From NCBI GenBank assembly GCA_003118195.1, contig BEXV01001077.1, forward strand, positions 71,400 to 135,399: 64,000 nucleotides of DNA, given 5' to 3'. The notes beneath the pieces were generated by a model. The model saw only the letters and a program-made list of their open reading frames with translations, searched no databases and was not told where the DNA came from. The DNA is from Hemicentrotus pulcherrimus. Its lineage: Eukaryota > Echinodermata > Echinoidea > Camarodonta > Strongylocentrotidae. Both the position numbers and the translations under genes were made by a program. The number at the start of each line of letters is the position of its first letter. Positions within the stretch are counted from its first letter, which is position 1. This document shows positions 11,286 to 25,000 of the stretch, piece after piece.

Positions 11286-14200
11286 GTAAGTCATTTCAAA
11301 TTAGTTAAGAAAGATGAATGCATGTGAGTGTCACAGATGGTGTAATTTATATTTCGACTCCGTGTTCATAGTTCTTCACGATTCCATTGCGATTTTAATT
11401 CATTGTAAATATGTTATTTCTCTGGATCTTAAACTACAATCAGTTCAGTTGAACTTTTGGTAACATTCTAATCCTTAATAATACGCCTCATAAGTTACAA
11501 ATAGCCTTGCTTGATTTTGATAATCACATTCCTTATACATTGTTATCTATGGAAACCACGTCATACTCAAGTTCACAGTCTTGCGGTTCGTTTACTGTGA
11601 AGCTAATGTAGCGAAACTCATCGATATAAATTCTTCAGTTTGGGTTTAATATTTTCACAACAGCAACGACACACCAGAAAGATGAGTACACATAATATAG
11701 GCACCTGTAATTGTTCGAGTCTCTTTGGTATATTACCGAAAGTTAAGAGAGTGTTAAAACATAACACTTCATCCAAGGGCAGCTTTTATTATGCCAATTC
11801 AAAGAAAAGAACATTCAGTCACGCTCTCATTGTCATCATTTCAAATGGTTTCTGGTTGACTCTACACCAAGTTTAATCGGAGATTCAATATTGACAGAAC
11901 TTTTCATAATGCGTGCCTTTCGGCTTTAGAACCTTTTTCATCTATTATGAACCATACAATCGATGAGTCAATAATCATAGATAGCTCTTACTAAAATGAC
12001 CGCGATTGGTTTTGTTTGTAGAAATAATTGTATTAGAATTTAGAACCTGAGTAAATCTAACAAGTACGACTCAAGGATACACAAACTTTACACGGATATG
12101 AAACTTTACTCTACTTAAAGATGGAAATTCCTTTATATCTGTTCCAATTTCACGAGTTACGTTTACCCTGGACAATTATTTCATATGTCATAGAATCAAT
12201 CAGAAAACCAGTGAATCAACGAGAAGATGATCGCGCTCTAGGCGTAAATAATGTCTTTCTCCTCAAACCCGTATAATAAAGCAATCATTGAAGAAAAATA
12301 TGCGACTATATTTTATGTTAATATGAGCAAGCATAAGACATGTAAATGAATTAACGTTATAGTCGATTTTTAGACCCAAACTGCATTCAAGTTTGCTGAA
12401 ATTTCCAACAAGCAAATTCAAAATAACTATGTGGTTTTCAAATGTAATGGTTCTAGATTATACAATTATTTAGACAGATTTTGATTTTGAAAGAAGAAAA
12501 AGAAAAAAAGAAAGAAGGGAAAAAAGGAACAACTAGCTAATCATTTCTTCAATAGTAAGGTAAAGAAAATTGTAGATCGAAAAGCTAAATCATGTTATCA
12601 TTCAATTTTAAGGCTTCATTAGAAATAAATCGTTTCTGATTACACCAACGATATGGCTTACTTAACTGAAGAAAAAATTGATAGTAAGAAATATGTTTTG
12701 ATTTGCGCAAAATGTTATTAAGTTGTTTTTAAAAAAAAGTAATAATCTTTGTAGCACCCGTGAAAAATTGATATGAAATTTTGTGGTATCATTATGAGTT
12801 AATATGTCAAGGATACTTCTCCGTCTGTTTAATATTTTATTGTTCCATTTCGGATCAATCTTTTGTGTTGTTTGTGTGAGCAAATCAGATAACAATCGCG
12901 TGTAACGCCGACGACGACGACTTTGCAACTTTGTTCAAAATATATTTTCGATTAAGCGAATTACTACTGTATTGGGCAGATAAAAGCAGTTGTAAACGTG
13001 TTGAAGGGACCCAGGAGGCTGGGGACTTGGTTTGGTTGACTATGACAGGTGCAAGATTGATCTTAATTGATAGGTTTATTCCGAGTTAACAAACAATATA
13101 TCTAGAAAGAACCTCTCCGTCAGACCAGATCGATACAATAATTACTTCAAAATTACATCATTTTGTTCAATTCATTTTGAGAAGCAAAAAAATGGCGCGT
13201 TCTTTAGGGAAAATCTATAAAAACATTCAAACTATTACAATTTAATGGCAATGTCTTGTTCACTTTATTTAATCATTTATAAAACTGGAAAAGTATGAAG
13301 TATCCCTGATAATGGGACGTAGTGCATAAATGAAAACGAATTGAAGCCACAATAGAATAATTTCAAGGTGATCATATATTTAAAAAGAAAAAGAAATGGA
13401 AAATCTTTTAAACCTCGGGATTTATTCGAAGCTGAATCGACAGAATAAGAGAAATCGGTTTATAAGATATACAAATTGTGTGCCTCATACCGGTGCATTA
13501 CGTCTTGTTACAGGTGACGACGTAAGTCAGAACACTTTTAATTTTATCAGACGGTCATCCATGAGCTTGCAAAAAATCAAGGATATTTTTAGAATAATTC
13601 CTACTAAATGTGTGCCGAATGAATACAAATCTAGAAAGATTTTCTTTCATCTTGACTTTAATCTGCGCTCATATGTCTGGCATGATCTAATATTCATAGC
13701 TCAAAAAGTAACTGAAGATCTCAAGTCTCTTCACAAGTAAAAAAACAAAACAAAAAACAACAAGATTACTTCAGTATTATTTATTAAACTTCCATTGTTT
13801 CTTATTTTTATGAACATGACTATTAATTACTTCACTTAGTTAGAGACGATACAAAATACAAATCATAGGCATACGGGCGCACTTTTGCCGGAGCAGCTAT
13901 AGAGGGGATGAGGATGGATGGGAGCTAGGCGCGGTTGTTGCCCAGATATCAGTTTTCTGGTTTCTAAATTTTGCAAGCGAAGGAAGCAAGTAATAAAATA
14001 TGTTATCGCATTGTTTAATATCTTGACGATGGAGCATTGATACAAACAACTTCAAATATCACCAAATTAATAGACATTATCGCAGCCCGAATATGATTGA
14101 CGGAATGAGAGGTGTCAGTTGCCCTAATAGAACCGTTCGTTAATTTTGAAGTACCCGTGGATGATGTGGAAAGAGAAGACTTCGATATGATTAATTTTCA

Positions 14201-15968
14201 CGATTTCAATCAATATTTCTGAAGGTCTATTACATTTCATATTGATCTGAAGAATACTACATGAGTACGGTGCCATTCCGACATCATGAATTCACCAAAT
14301 GAAACAATAACGTCCTATCTCCGTCTCCCGGCATAAGGTCTGCGAAAAGTAATCCTGTGCCGTCTTAATAGCATAGATTGGGCTCTCATTGTTATATTGT
14401 AGGTATTATTAATTGTAACACCTTTTCCGTTTATAGTGTGTATTCATCTTTGTAGCCTATGTCTTCTAAAGATATAAAATGACATACATAATTATAGCTG
14501 ATTTTTACTAAGCTTCTTAAATTCGTATAGTGCTACAAGCAATGAATAACCCGCACGCATTTCTCATGACAAAAGAAGTTATAGTGAGAAGATCAGATTG
14601 AGTACGTTAGAAAAGTTGATATTTGGAGATCATGGGAATATTTGATTTTCTTTAACGGCCCCTTTACAATACCGAGTGGCTTTCCAAGCTAATACCGAAA
14701 ACATTGTCCTGGTATTTGCTCATACCCAATTGAAGGAAGTCTAGTTACTTCCCTGCGAAAATGTAAAAAGGATGACGTGATAGGAAATTAATTTGAAGGA
14801 TAAACGAGAAGTAACGTGGGGGTGAACACAAATTCAACAATTTATTGTTAGGATGAGTATGTATTCAAAGATATCTTTACTTCATTGTCTTGATTTATTT
14901 GTTTGGTTTCGGAGAAAAGTGTACGTGGATGTGTTAGTTAGACGTCTTAACGAGGAAATGCTGTATTTGTGCCTTAGCCAAATTGTAATGACTTCATGAT
15001 ACTGGCAAAAAAACTAATTTGCCTGTGTCCTAACACCATTAATATATATCCAGGGAAAACAATGCTTTCAATTTAGGATGCCCCAAAGATAAGACAGGTG
15101 CATGCACTGCCTTGAACTTATACTGTCCTATCGGCTTATAAATCAAGAAATTGTAAAGTTTCGGAAGATGACTACAAATATATTATCATGAAATCCCGCC
15201 TTGATTGGTATACCAGCTTGTTATAGTGGAGCTATCGAGTGAACTGAACGGTCCTGAATTTCCAGACATATTTTCACAGTGTAATATACTTCCCTTCAGG
15301 AACTATGATCTTTAATCATAATGATGATAATCAGCAAAGTAAGACTCTCCGTATCGCCTTCAATTTTTTGATGCGGGTTTGTTAATTTAAACATATGAAA
15401 CAAACGATGAAACTCCATTCTTTATGTTGAAAAGTCGTAATATGATTGTAATGTATATACGTAGAGAAAAACTTATATACAGTATAAAGGTGTATGTCAC
15501 TCATGGTTTAGTTCTTGCTCTTAATCATTAGGTTACAATTCAAACCCTACCCAAGCCTATAGACCCCAAGCCTATAGACCCCAAGTTATTCTAGCTATAT
15601 AAAAAAAAAGCCAGGGCCTAAACAGTTCTATAGTTGTAACAAATATGTACCTGGTAGGGAGATATTCCTGGAAAGAATAGAGCATTGATGGCTGCCAAAA
15701 GGCCACATCAATAATATTCTTATTCGACCACACAGAGACAGACATCTCTTCATTATCGCTACTTTTTTTGCTCCGGCAAAAGAGGCCAAACAAACTGTTA
15801 TGTTATATTGAAATACAACGCAATATATCTGTCTTGATCAACGTACAATACAGACGAGTACTAACCATCTTAATTCATCCATCCATCTGTTATTTTTTCA
15901 TTGCGTTGTGTAAAACATTTTGAGTGTGATTGCGTTGCTGTGCTTTTTTCACTCTCGGACTAAAGAAA

Positions 15969-16007
<39 letters not shown>

Positions 16008-19000
16008 TTCTTCATGAGACTAATAACCTCTCTTATTGTAAATTGCATATTCACCGTGGTCTTTCGAGCTTGCAAATGATGAAAATGCAAATGGTGTTAT
16101 CTACTCAGATAGTCAAAGAAGTGAAAGAATTCGGCTAATGCCATAGATTTGCTCATCCGTTATACCCCATGCACACAATAATTAAGTTAATTTTAGGACA
16201 GTTAATTGCATAAAGTAATAGCAAAGAAGGTCATACAATAGCGTTGTTCTCAATGGATTATATAATTGATCCCTTGTGGGTAGTTTGATGACGGCACCTA
16301 TCAAGTTGGTATCTACATGTAGAGAGAGAGAGAGAGAGAGAGACCTTCCTAGACAGCGATGGACTATTAAAGGCTATAGGCTATCCGAGACAGGACCTGA
16401 ACAAGGTGTCGTCACCGGCTGGAAGTCCACAACACCCTCCCACCATGGCTCCCACACACTACCATTGCAAATCATGCAGGCATAAAATTGGGCATCGTTC
16501 GGTCTCCTTTCAGTCGCGGCATTTTGTAAGTGCGCAGCGTCCATTCGGTTGGGGCCGTTTGGATGAGGAAAAAAGTTTACATCAGGCATCATTGTTATCA
16601 TAACAATACACACGCATAAGGTTCCAAAGTCGATGACTTGCTGAATGGTATGGGTTGCATGCCTTATTGTGGCATACAAGAAAAGCGTTTCAGAGAACAG
16701 TCAACAAAACAGACATCTGAAGATTAATTGGAAGGCATGCTGCGAACCCATTAATGTCAGAAAGGAAATCTTGTTAGAGTATGAAGAAAAGGGAAAGGGA
16801 TTGAGAAATGCATGACCATGATAGCGAGTGCATTCACTTAATCTCATATCGCCCCAAGGGTTGTTATGACATTTTAAAACCCAAAATAAACTAATGAAAT
16901 CATGTATCGATCAAATAAATAATTGTGTCATAAATTGTAAACATCAAATTCAAAGGATATGTCCAACAGATTGAAGATTATGTCAGGAGAATAGATCATT
17001 GCTAGATACACATTGTTGTCTATATTTTACTTCAATAAATAACTCAATGTCTATATTTTACTTCAATAAATAACTCGCAATGTAACATATAATTAGTTTA
17101 CTTCAGATGACGAACAAGGCCCCCCCCCCCCCCNNNNNNNNNNNNNNNNNNNNNNNNNNNNNNNNNNNNNNCCGAAAAAGGGGGGAGAAGCGTGAAATCT
17201 CCTATATACATGTTTATACATGTTTATGCACGATGGATATTGTAATTAAATAACAAATTGAATTTGATGAGCCCCCGTCTGCTCGGTTTCAGTTTTTAGT
17301 AACTGTAGTATACAAAAATTATTCCCTGGTCTTGCAGAGATGATCTTGATATAATGTTAATGTTTTGCAAAGATAGGCTGTTATTGTTAACACACTTGAT
17401 GTCAAGAAAACTGCATTTTTGAAAATGTATGTATGTTCTAGAAGACCACTCTCTATTACTTTGTTTCTTCTGATTGGAATCCTTGCCATAGTTCTGAAAA
17501 TGCGTATGAGGATGAAAATAGGACCTGGTCACACGAGCAGACCTGACAGGTCCCTTTCGGTTACAAGCTGTTTAGCTATCGGTAACACATTGGATAGTAC
17601 CCCAGGTGCTAGAGTTGATCAAGTTACTGGAGAGGGATTCAGTTATCCTACCATGTCTAATTAGTTATCCATTCAATATCAATCAGTAAGACAGATCTTA
17701 TTATTACCATCATCAGTGTAACGTGCATGGTGCCCCGCTAGGCTGTTTTGAGGTTTACCCTGGAATCGTTAAAGGAATACAATTATGATACTTCTACGAA
17801 GACCCTTTATAGTAGTCTCATGAAGCCCTTAGTACACAGCAAGGGTGTGTGTCTCGGACTACTCGATGAACACTACAGTCCGTGTCTAATATGAACACCA
17901 ATCTTCTTGGAAAATGATTTCGAGTCCGTTTGTCAGTCATCATTGCATTCAGTAAATACTAACTATGCTAATACCCCAAGAAATTAAATTACCTGGGATG
18001 GCCAAGAATCGGTCAGTGTGGCGTCGGTTTAGATGTGAGGGACTAAACGAAGTTAATCGAGGGATTCAGGACACTGATATTGAAATATAAATAATAGTCA
18101 TGGTATCATCTTAGTGATGATAATCATGATAATTTTAACAACTTAATACTTGATAATAATTAATATAACGATAAAAATAAAGTAACTATAGTAACAATTT
18201 TAATGATAAAATAGTAACAGTTCAAGTCATAGACCTACAGCGAAATAATGCACAAAGGAATTCATTATTCCAAAATAATTTTATTTCCTTCAATGATTGA
18301 GACTGAGTCTCACATAGCTCGATGTAAGCTCGTTCGTGTCAATGAATAATCGAAACCGAACCGTGTATTTGAATGAAATGTAATGAATTGGCTACGAGAA
18401 ATATCTAACATTATAACTACTTACAGTGAGCAACATGAGTATCATGAGAGGGCTGTTTTTATATCACGAGCATGATGGGGACGAGCCGTGTCTTTAAAAG
18501 TTATCATGTACCACAAACATGCAACGTATTTTTGGTTGTGATTAGGTATATTGGTCTTATTGTACAGTATATTAGGGACTTTTAGATTTGCGTGGACTGA
18601 TACGTGTGACGTCCATTCAAGGCAGTGCATTAAAAGGATGTCGATCGTAGCATAGATCTATTGTCTCCGTGCGAATCTAAAAGTCCCTAATGTCGATAAG
18701 AATAGGAAGCCGTAATTCATTATTGATTCTGAGTATGTAATATAATCATATATCAATTAAAACCGAAAACATACCTGTTTTAAAAAAGTTGGGCATATAT
18801 ATTTACAATCACTCAGGAAAGAATAGTGGATTTAGGATTTATAAAAAATATTTGGAATGCATATTCAAATCTGATCGCGAAACGATATCGATCTCCTTGA
18901 GTGGATGCAAAGGGTTGGTGAAACCAAGAAGTTGCTGGTAACTTCTTGGTGAAACAGGGAGTTAAGAAAATGCGTCCCAAGAAAAGATAAAAGAACTGAA

Positions 19001-22000
19001 TTTGCGTTTTTTTTCCCCATTTTTTCAGAGCTAATGATTATAATGTTATGAGTAATCTTGTGACATGTGCGAAATATTTTATGCTTTTCACATTTCTTTC
19101 TCTTTGCTTGCAGCACAATCGTCGTATGTGGAATTCAATGTCCTTCAAGACGTGGGTATCTCTGCTGCGTCACCCGGGGTAGATCTTGTGAGAGGACAAG
19201 AAGAGAACTCGGTAGCTTATAAGATCAAACCTAACAAAGGTGATATGGCAGCTAATACTGTCGACGTACAACGTCTCGGAGATGCTATGAACGATGAAGA
19301 TGGCTTCGTACTGGTCGCCAAAGTCAAGATGGGTCAGAAAGCTCGCGGAACCGTAGTGTCCCTAGATGGCCATGGTCACACGGATAGACTCTTCGGCTTG
19401 GTGATTGACCGTAAGAGTGATAGTGTCTTGATGCCCTACTCGTACAGAAGAGATGGTGTTACAACGCAAGATTCATTGGAGTTTTCAGGTCTGAATCTTG
19501 TGGATACAGAGGATAGAGACTGGCATACCTTCACGTTAGATATCCAAGGTAACTTGGCAATCCTGTATGCAGACTGTACCAGGGTTGGCCTCCAGATCAT
19601 GTATGGAAGCTTTGTCTATGATGTCACACCTGATCAATATTCCCTCAGGCTCGGAAAAGGACTCAAGGGGCGAAAAGACGTGCCAGATTTTAAGGTAGGA
19701 TATTAAACACTTATTTCCCTTAGGAAGACAGATGTTACGGAGCTTATAATGCTTTCAAAAATTGTGAGAACCCCTATTTTGGCTTGTCAGGGCCCCCTTT
19801 AAATAACATTAGCTCTATCCTTTTAGAGTCATTTTATTTAATGTTATGACTGACGAACATTATATACTTATAGTCTGCAATAGTGTTACTTCCAGGTGTG
19901 ATGTGAAACGGAGTGCGACATATTGTATTCTTTTATTATTCTTTGTGAAAAATGATACATCCAGTACAAAATACTGGTCGCTGTTTTATAAGGCCTTTTT
20001 GTGAATGTATTCAGATAAACATTATAAAATACACTTTGTCACGATTCGAAGAAAAAAACTCCAATGTCACGATTCAAAAGAAAAACATGTACCATAATTT
20101 CTTTGGGAACAACCTGTCACACTATGGTATCTTTCAGTATTCATTTCCTAATCTTGATATCAAGTCAGTTAGACCTTATACACATAGTGGAATTGATATG
20201 ATTTATCTTCAAGAACATTAATAGTATATTAAGTGTCGAGAACATTCATGCTAATGTAAAGGTATATTCACTGCTACTACTACTAGGTCCATGATAAGTG
20301 AATACATCATCACCAGGCTATATGATACAATCTAGACACCCAGGAGTGCGAAACCAGGAGATTTAATTTCAAGCCGTCCTGTGCTTTACACCGTGCATGC
20401 GTGCTGAAATTAAATACACGCTTTTCACTACATGGGACTATTGAGGGAAAGTCGTTGTTTAACCTACCAACACTAATTGTCCAGCTGTTGCGGAGGAATT
20501 AATCTTCAAAGAGTAACGTGCATGATATCATCTTGATAATTTGAATAGCTAATAACTTCGTAGATTTATAAAGTTATCAGGTTTTCAAAATATTTTATTC
20601 TATACAGACTATCGATGAAAGCTAATCGTTTGTACTGTATGTTTTAAAAGATTTTTATTGATAAGTCTGATCTGAAGAAAATAGTTCTTTCTTTGATCAA
20701 GCGCAATTCAATATAATTGTATATGAACATCAGATAATCAAGGAGAAAAGAATTGGGTCAAAAATTTGGCTCGGCTCGCGGAATAACTCTAACTCTGCAC
20801 CTGTGGACAATTATTGAGGGAATAAATAATTACATATATAATATATTTAAGCCAAACCTTCGCCGGTGCCAAAGGAAATAGAAATTACACAAAGCTTGTC
20901 AAAAGAGGAAAAAGATAGGTAAATACTTGTAAACAGAAATTTCAGGTCGCTGACAATCTAAATTGAATTTTTGCTAATGAACATTCACACACAGTAGGCC
21001 TTCTGGAGCAAGCTATAATTACTATTATATAAAATATCTCTCTTCGTGAATTGATACTGGGGATGCGGTATTTAAAAAAATATATATATAGACATTTTTT
21101 TCTTCTCGGTGATCTCGAGACTGCACTATGCCCCTCGACTCCTTCTCGTGGAACAGTACACTTTCGAGATCATCATCTTGGGCAATAGTTTAACGATACC
21201 CCTCAAAGAATTCTATATTTGTGTATTATTCGTGTTTATCAGAATTTTGAAATCGAATTCATGTATCATTCAAGCAAAATACATTTCCCCAAAATGAAGC
21301 ATGACGTTACAATTTTCGTATTGGAAATTGCATTTGAGACAAATCTGAGTTGGTTCATTGTCCAACCTTATATCTATAGTAAGGGTATATCCTTCCTGGG
21401 ATTCGTTGACGGTTGATATCCTCTTTTATCGCTTTTGTATTCTTATGTTTGATATTGTCACTTTAATGAATGAAATAACATAGATATACAGTCAATAGAA
21501 CCACTAACATCTCCTGCTCTGCGAGGTTTCTGTTTCTTTTCAAGATGACAAATATGTGCGATAAAGCCATAAACCTTGAATGTTACCACTAAGAGAACAT
21601 ACGATTAAAATTAAAGCACGTACATCTATTATTGTCAATAGATCATGTCAACCTTACCACCCCATAGGATTCTTATACTACAGGTTCACACCTCCAGTTG
21701 ATAGTTTGCCAACTATCTTGTTTTCTTAGGCCGTTCTTGTGTAGCACTGCACCATCCTGTCCTAACCAGGTTAGCTGATTTGCGGTATGGTGTACTTCTT
21801 TGATGTATCACCGTGGGCTTGTAGCATTTAGTACTTGTTACTGAAGAAATGGTTGCTTCATATCAGTATTTAAAAAAGTGCTGTTCATAGGAGTTATGAA
21901 TGATAGATTTCAAAGGATACAATTTTATAGATTTATAAATTAAATAAATTCAGATGGGACCTTAACATGAACGCAGTGAGAAAAAAAANNNNAAAAAAAA

Positions 22001-25000
22001 AAAGGATAAATAAATAAAAGAAAGATGAATGATTAAACCCTGTAAACTGCATTTAATCGTCTGAATTATGTTCGGTGAAATATTGGAAACTTATTTTAGG
22101 GTTAAGAGTATTGTCTTGCCATGTTTTCCGCAGTGTGCCCTTGAGTTTGAAACGAAATTATTTTCAAATGATATCACATGTTAACATTCATCTGTCTCGG
22201 GTTTACCAATGAGATACTTCTTGGGTTTACCAACTGCTTAGCTTCTCCAGAGTGATGAGATTAGAATCCTTCTTAGTCTACTGACAGTGGATGAGAGTAA
22301 TAATTGGCATCGAGTGCTGAGTTTTATTTAGGCGGACATTCTTTGATTCCATCTCTTACCAACTCAATGTTTGATTTGTTTTAAAGGTATCATTTGGACA
22401 CAACAGATAGATATCCAATCGTTAAACATTATCATACTAAAATATAATCGTTCTTACGACTTGAGGTTCATACCGATCATTTGAAAGTTAATTTTGGTAT
22501 ACCTTGCACGACACAATTAATTTTATTCAGTTGCCGACTTAGTGAATGAAATATACTGCGTGTTCGCTAAAGCTACCACTTATTTAAAAGAAAGAAGGGA
22601 ATGTTGGTATTTTAATCTGCTCCATCCTCTTTGCACTAACTAATCCTCCTGTCTACCTTCTTGGTAAATATATCATTCATTAAATACAAAATAGATAATA
22701 TACCATTCTCCTTAAGAATGTTAGGAATCTTTACCTTTAGAGTGTAAGCTCTTGATTAGGTCTGCATGGCCATGCAAAGAAGAGTTCGCTAGACGGGAAC
22801 GTACCAAGCCGTCAATCTTCTATCGTAGAAACAAAATTATACCCTTATTGAGCTGAGGGAATGAAGACGTATTCATTTTTAATATGACTGGTCATTTACT
22901 AATGACGTCTAATAGCAGATAAATTTAAGGTAATTAATCTTTCGTTGAAAGACTTGTCGGATCATGAATGTGCAGTGCGTTTGAAGAAACAGCGAGCTTA
23001 TACGACTACGATTGCCGAAAACCTTTTGTATTGTTTAGCTATAGAGTAGTATACGGTAAAAAGAGCTGCACAGATTTGGCAATCTCTTGTCCAATGGTCC
23101 TCTTATTTACTAAAGATGGCTGTCTTTATGGACTGCCTTTTCAGTACCAGTTTGATGAATCAAACCGTCACCATCTTAAAAGTGTTTATGTTTAAGCTTT
23201 GTCCTGTAGTATTTTGTTTACAAACACAATAAACTTTTAATATGCTTGACACTGCATGATGCTGTAATGGATAGAAGCAAACAGATATGTAATTGATATA
23301 ATCTATAGTGGCAATTTACCATAACCCTTATTTGAATAGATGTTTTACTACAATTTAGATTTGTTACTGGCCATTTGACTTGCTAACAAGTGTATACGTG
23401 TTTAGAGTATTGATTTTCGTATGTAAGTCCATACCATGTCATTGAAAAATTATCGTAAAACGGAACGCGAACTGCAGATATCTTGTCAATCCAAGGCACA
23501 TGATATGAAATCATGGAGATATAGTCCTGTCATTCAAAATAAAAATTGGATGGTCCTTTTTAAAGCACAAAACGGGTTTTTCATCCTATCATAGGTTATC
23601 TTTAATACCGACGAGTACAACAAACGGGAGTTGGTCAGCTTTAACGAACAGACATAAAATGGCTCAAATGCAGAAGTTAGAGTTCTTTTTTATAACAAAA
23701 TCAAAAATTCCAATGGTACATGTAGTTATAAAACATTGTTAGCCTAGATTGATTTCATGGAGCATGCGTAGTGATTTGATGATATCAAGGGAAAGATAGT
23801 TCAGGATTCTAGCTCCTTGAGACGAGGCCGAACAACATGGCCAAACCACGAAGATATCAAACCATGCTTCTTCCCCTCTTAATCACGTCATGAAATTCCT
23901 GCATATCAAACTTAAAGGCAAAATGTATGTTACTTTTAAGATAACTGCAATCTTATTTGCCAAATAGTTTGATGCTTCGAATTGAATTGAAATATTATTC
24001 AAATATCAAGATGGTTATTTTTACCACTGTACAGATAAAGACCAGAACAAGAAACGGTTAGTGTAAGGCAGGCCTAATCCTATTGGACGGAACTAGCATG
24101 ACTTTCCAGAGCGGTGAACACTCCTGTCTTTCGTCTTACAATCAGCAACAGTGAACGATTCATTCATTCATTCAATAAAGAAAAAAAAAACAGTCTGTCT
24201 AGAACAGGATAGACCCACCGTCGTTTTTGGGCCAAGGTCTGACTACTGGATCAACTGGCTATAGAACTGCTCTTAATAGCATTCCTTAATCTATTTATCT
24301 CTAGCATTGTATCTGTCGTTTATGAAAACTTTTCGTCTAGAAACCTTGAAACACTAAGTAAAATAGGTGGCTAATTGAGAAAGATAAAATCGTCCACAAG
24401 CAGAAGGGTCTTCTACAGGAGGCCGTTGTACAGCTGATCCACCAATGTAATGGAAGATTGGTAGCTAGTCCATCTTATTATTGTATACTCAATCAGTCTC
24501 TAGATGACTCTAGTTTGACGCTGAATCCGTCTTAAATGATAAGAGCTAGTTTTGGGGACAAATTGGCAAATCGTCGTTGACAGCTTCTATTAGGAAAATA
24601 ACTATTAATTTGTCTTCGTTGATGAGCACATTATTACTCTTATTATCTTTTTGTTTTATGGGCAACTTTTTCATATGAGAAATTATGTGGACTTTCATAA
24701 TTGAACAAAAGTCTTGAATGTACACAATCTATAAGTAATTGTTTGGTGGGATTAACCCCACTGATTTGTCACTTTAGAGCATGCATTCTTTTATATGTAA
24801 TTTCTGAAACCATATTGGAAAAGATGCTTCCCTTTTTCATGCAAACCTATTAGTCTTATTTACATTGATATAGACATAGCTAAATCATGACATGAAGGCC
24901 TTTAATAGCATTGGCTCTCACGCTCTGTTTATCATTACGACACATACTGGTACATGAACAGATGCGTCCTGTTTTCGACAATAGCAATAATCACTTTATC

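Larger units (their letters stand above)
11286..19113 (+). other. Intron 1 (7.8 kb)
   Basis: Phase 1 intron, GTAAGT to TTGCAG. It holds a TG microsatellite (about 15973-16006), a GA run (16320-16342), a 31-bp direct duplication (17017-17078), an assembly gap flanked by poly-C (17134-17171), a 121-bp terminal-inverted-repeat element (18571-18691) and an 11-bp perfect hairpin (18923-18950). The ORFs in it (for example 13396-13740, 114 codons) show no recognisable domain. Confidence 0.8.

Noticed and set aside
13396..13740. 114-codon plus-strand ORF in intron 1
   Set aside because: AT-driven composition (Lys, Asn, Ile, Phe) and no family features.
16374..16679. Relatively GC-rich segment with overlapping ORFs on both strands in intron 1
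   Set aside because: No domain or splice-site support, and no repeat boundaries found.
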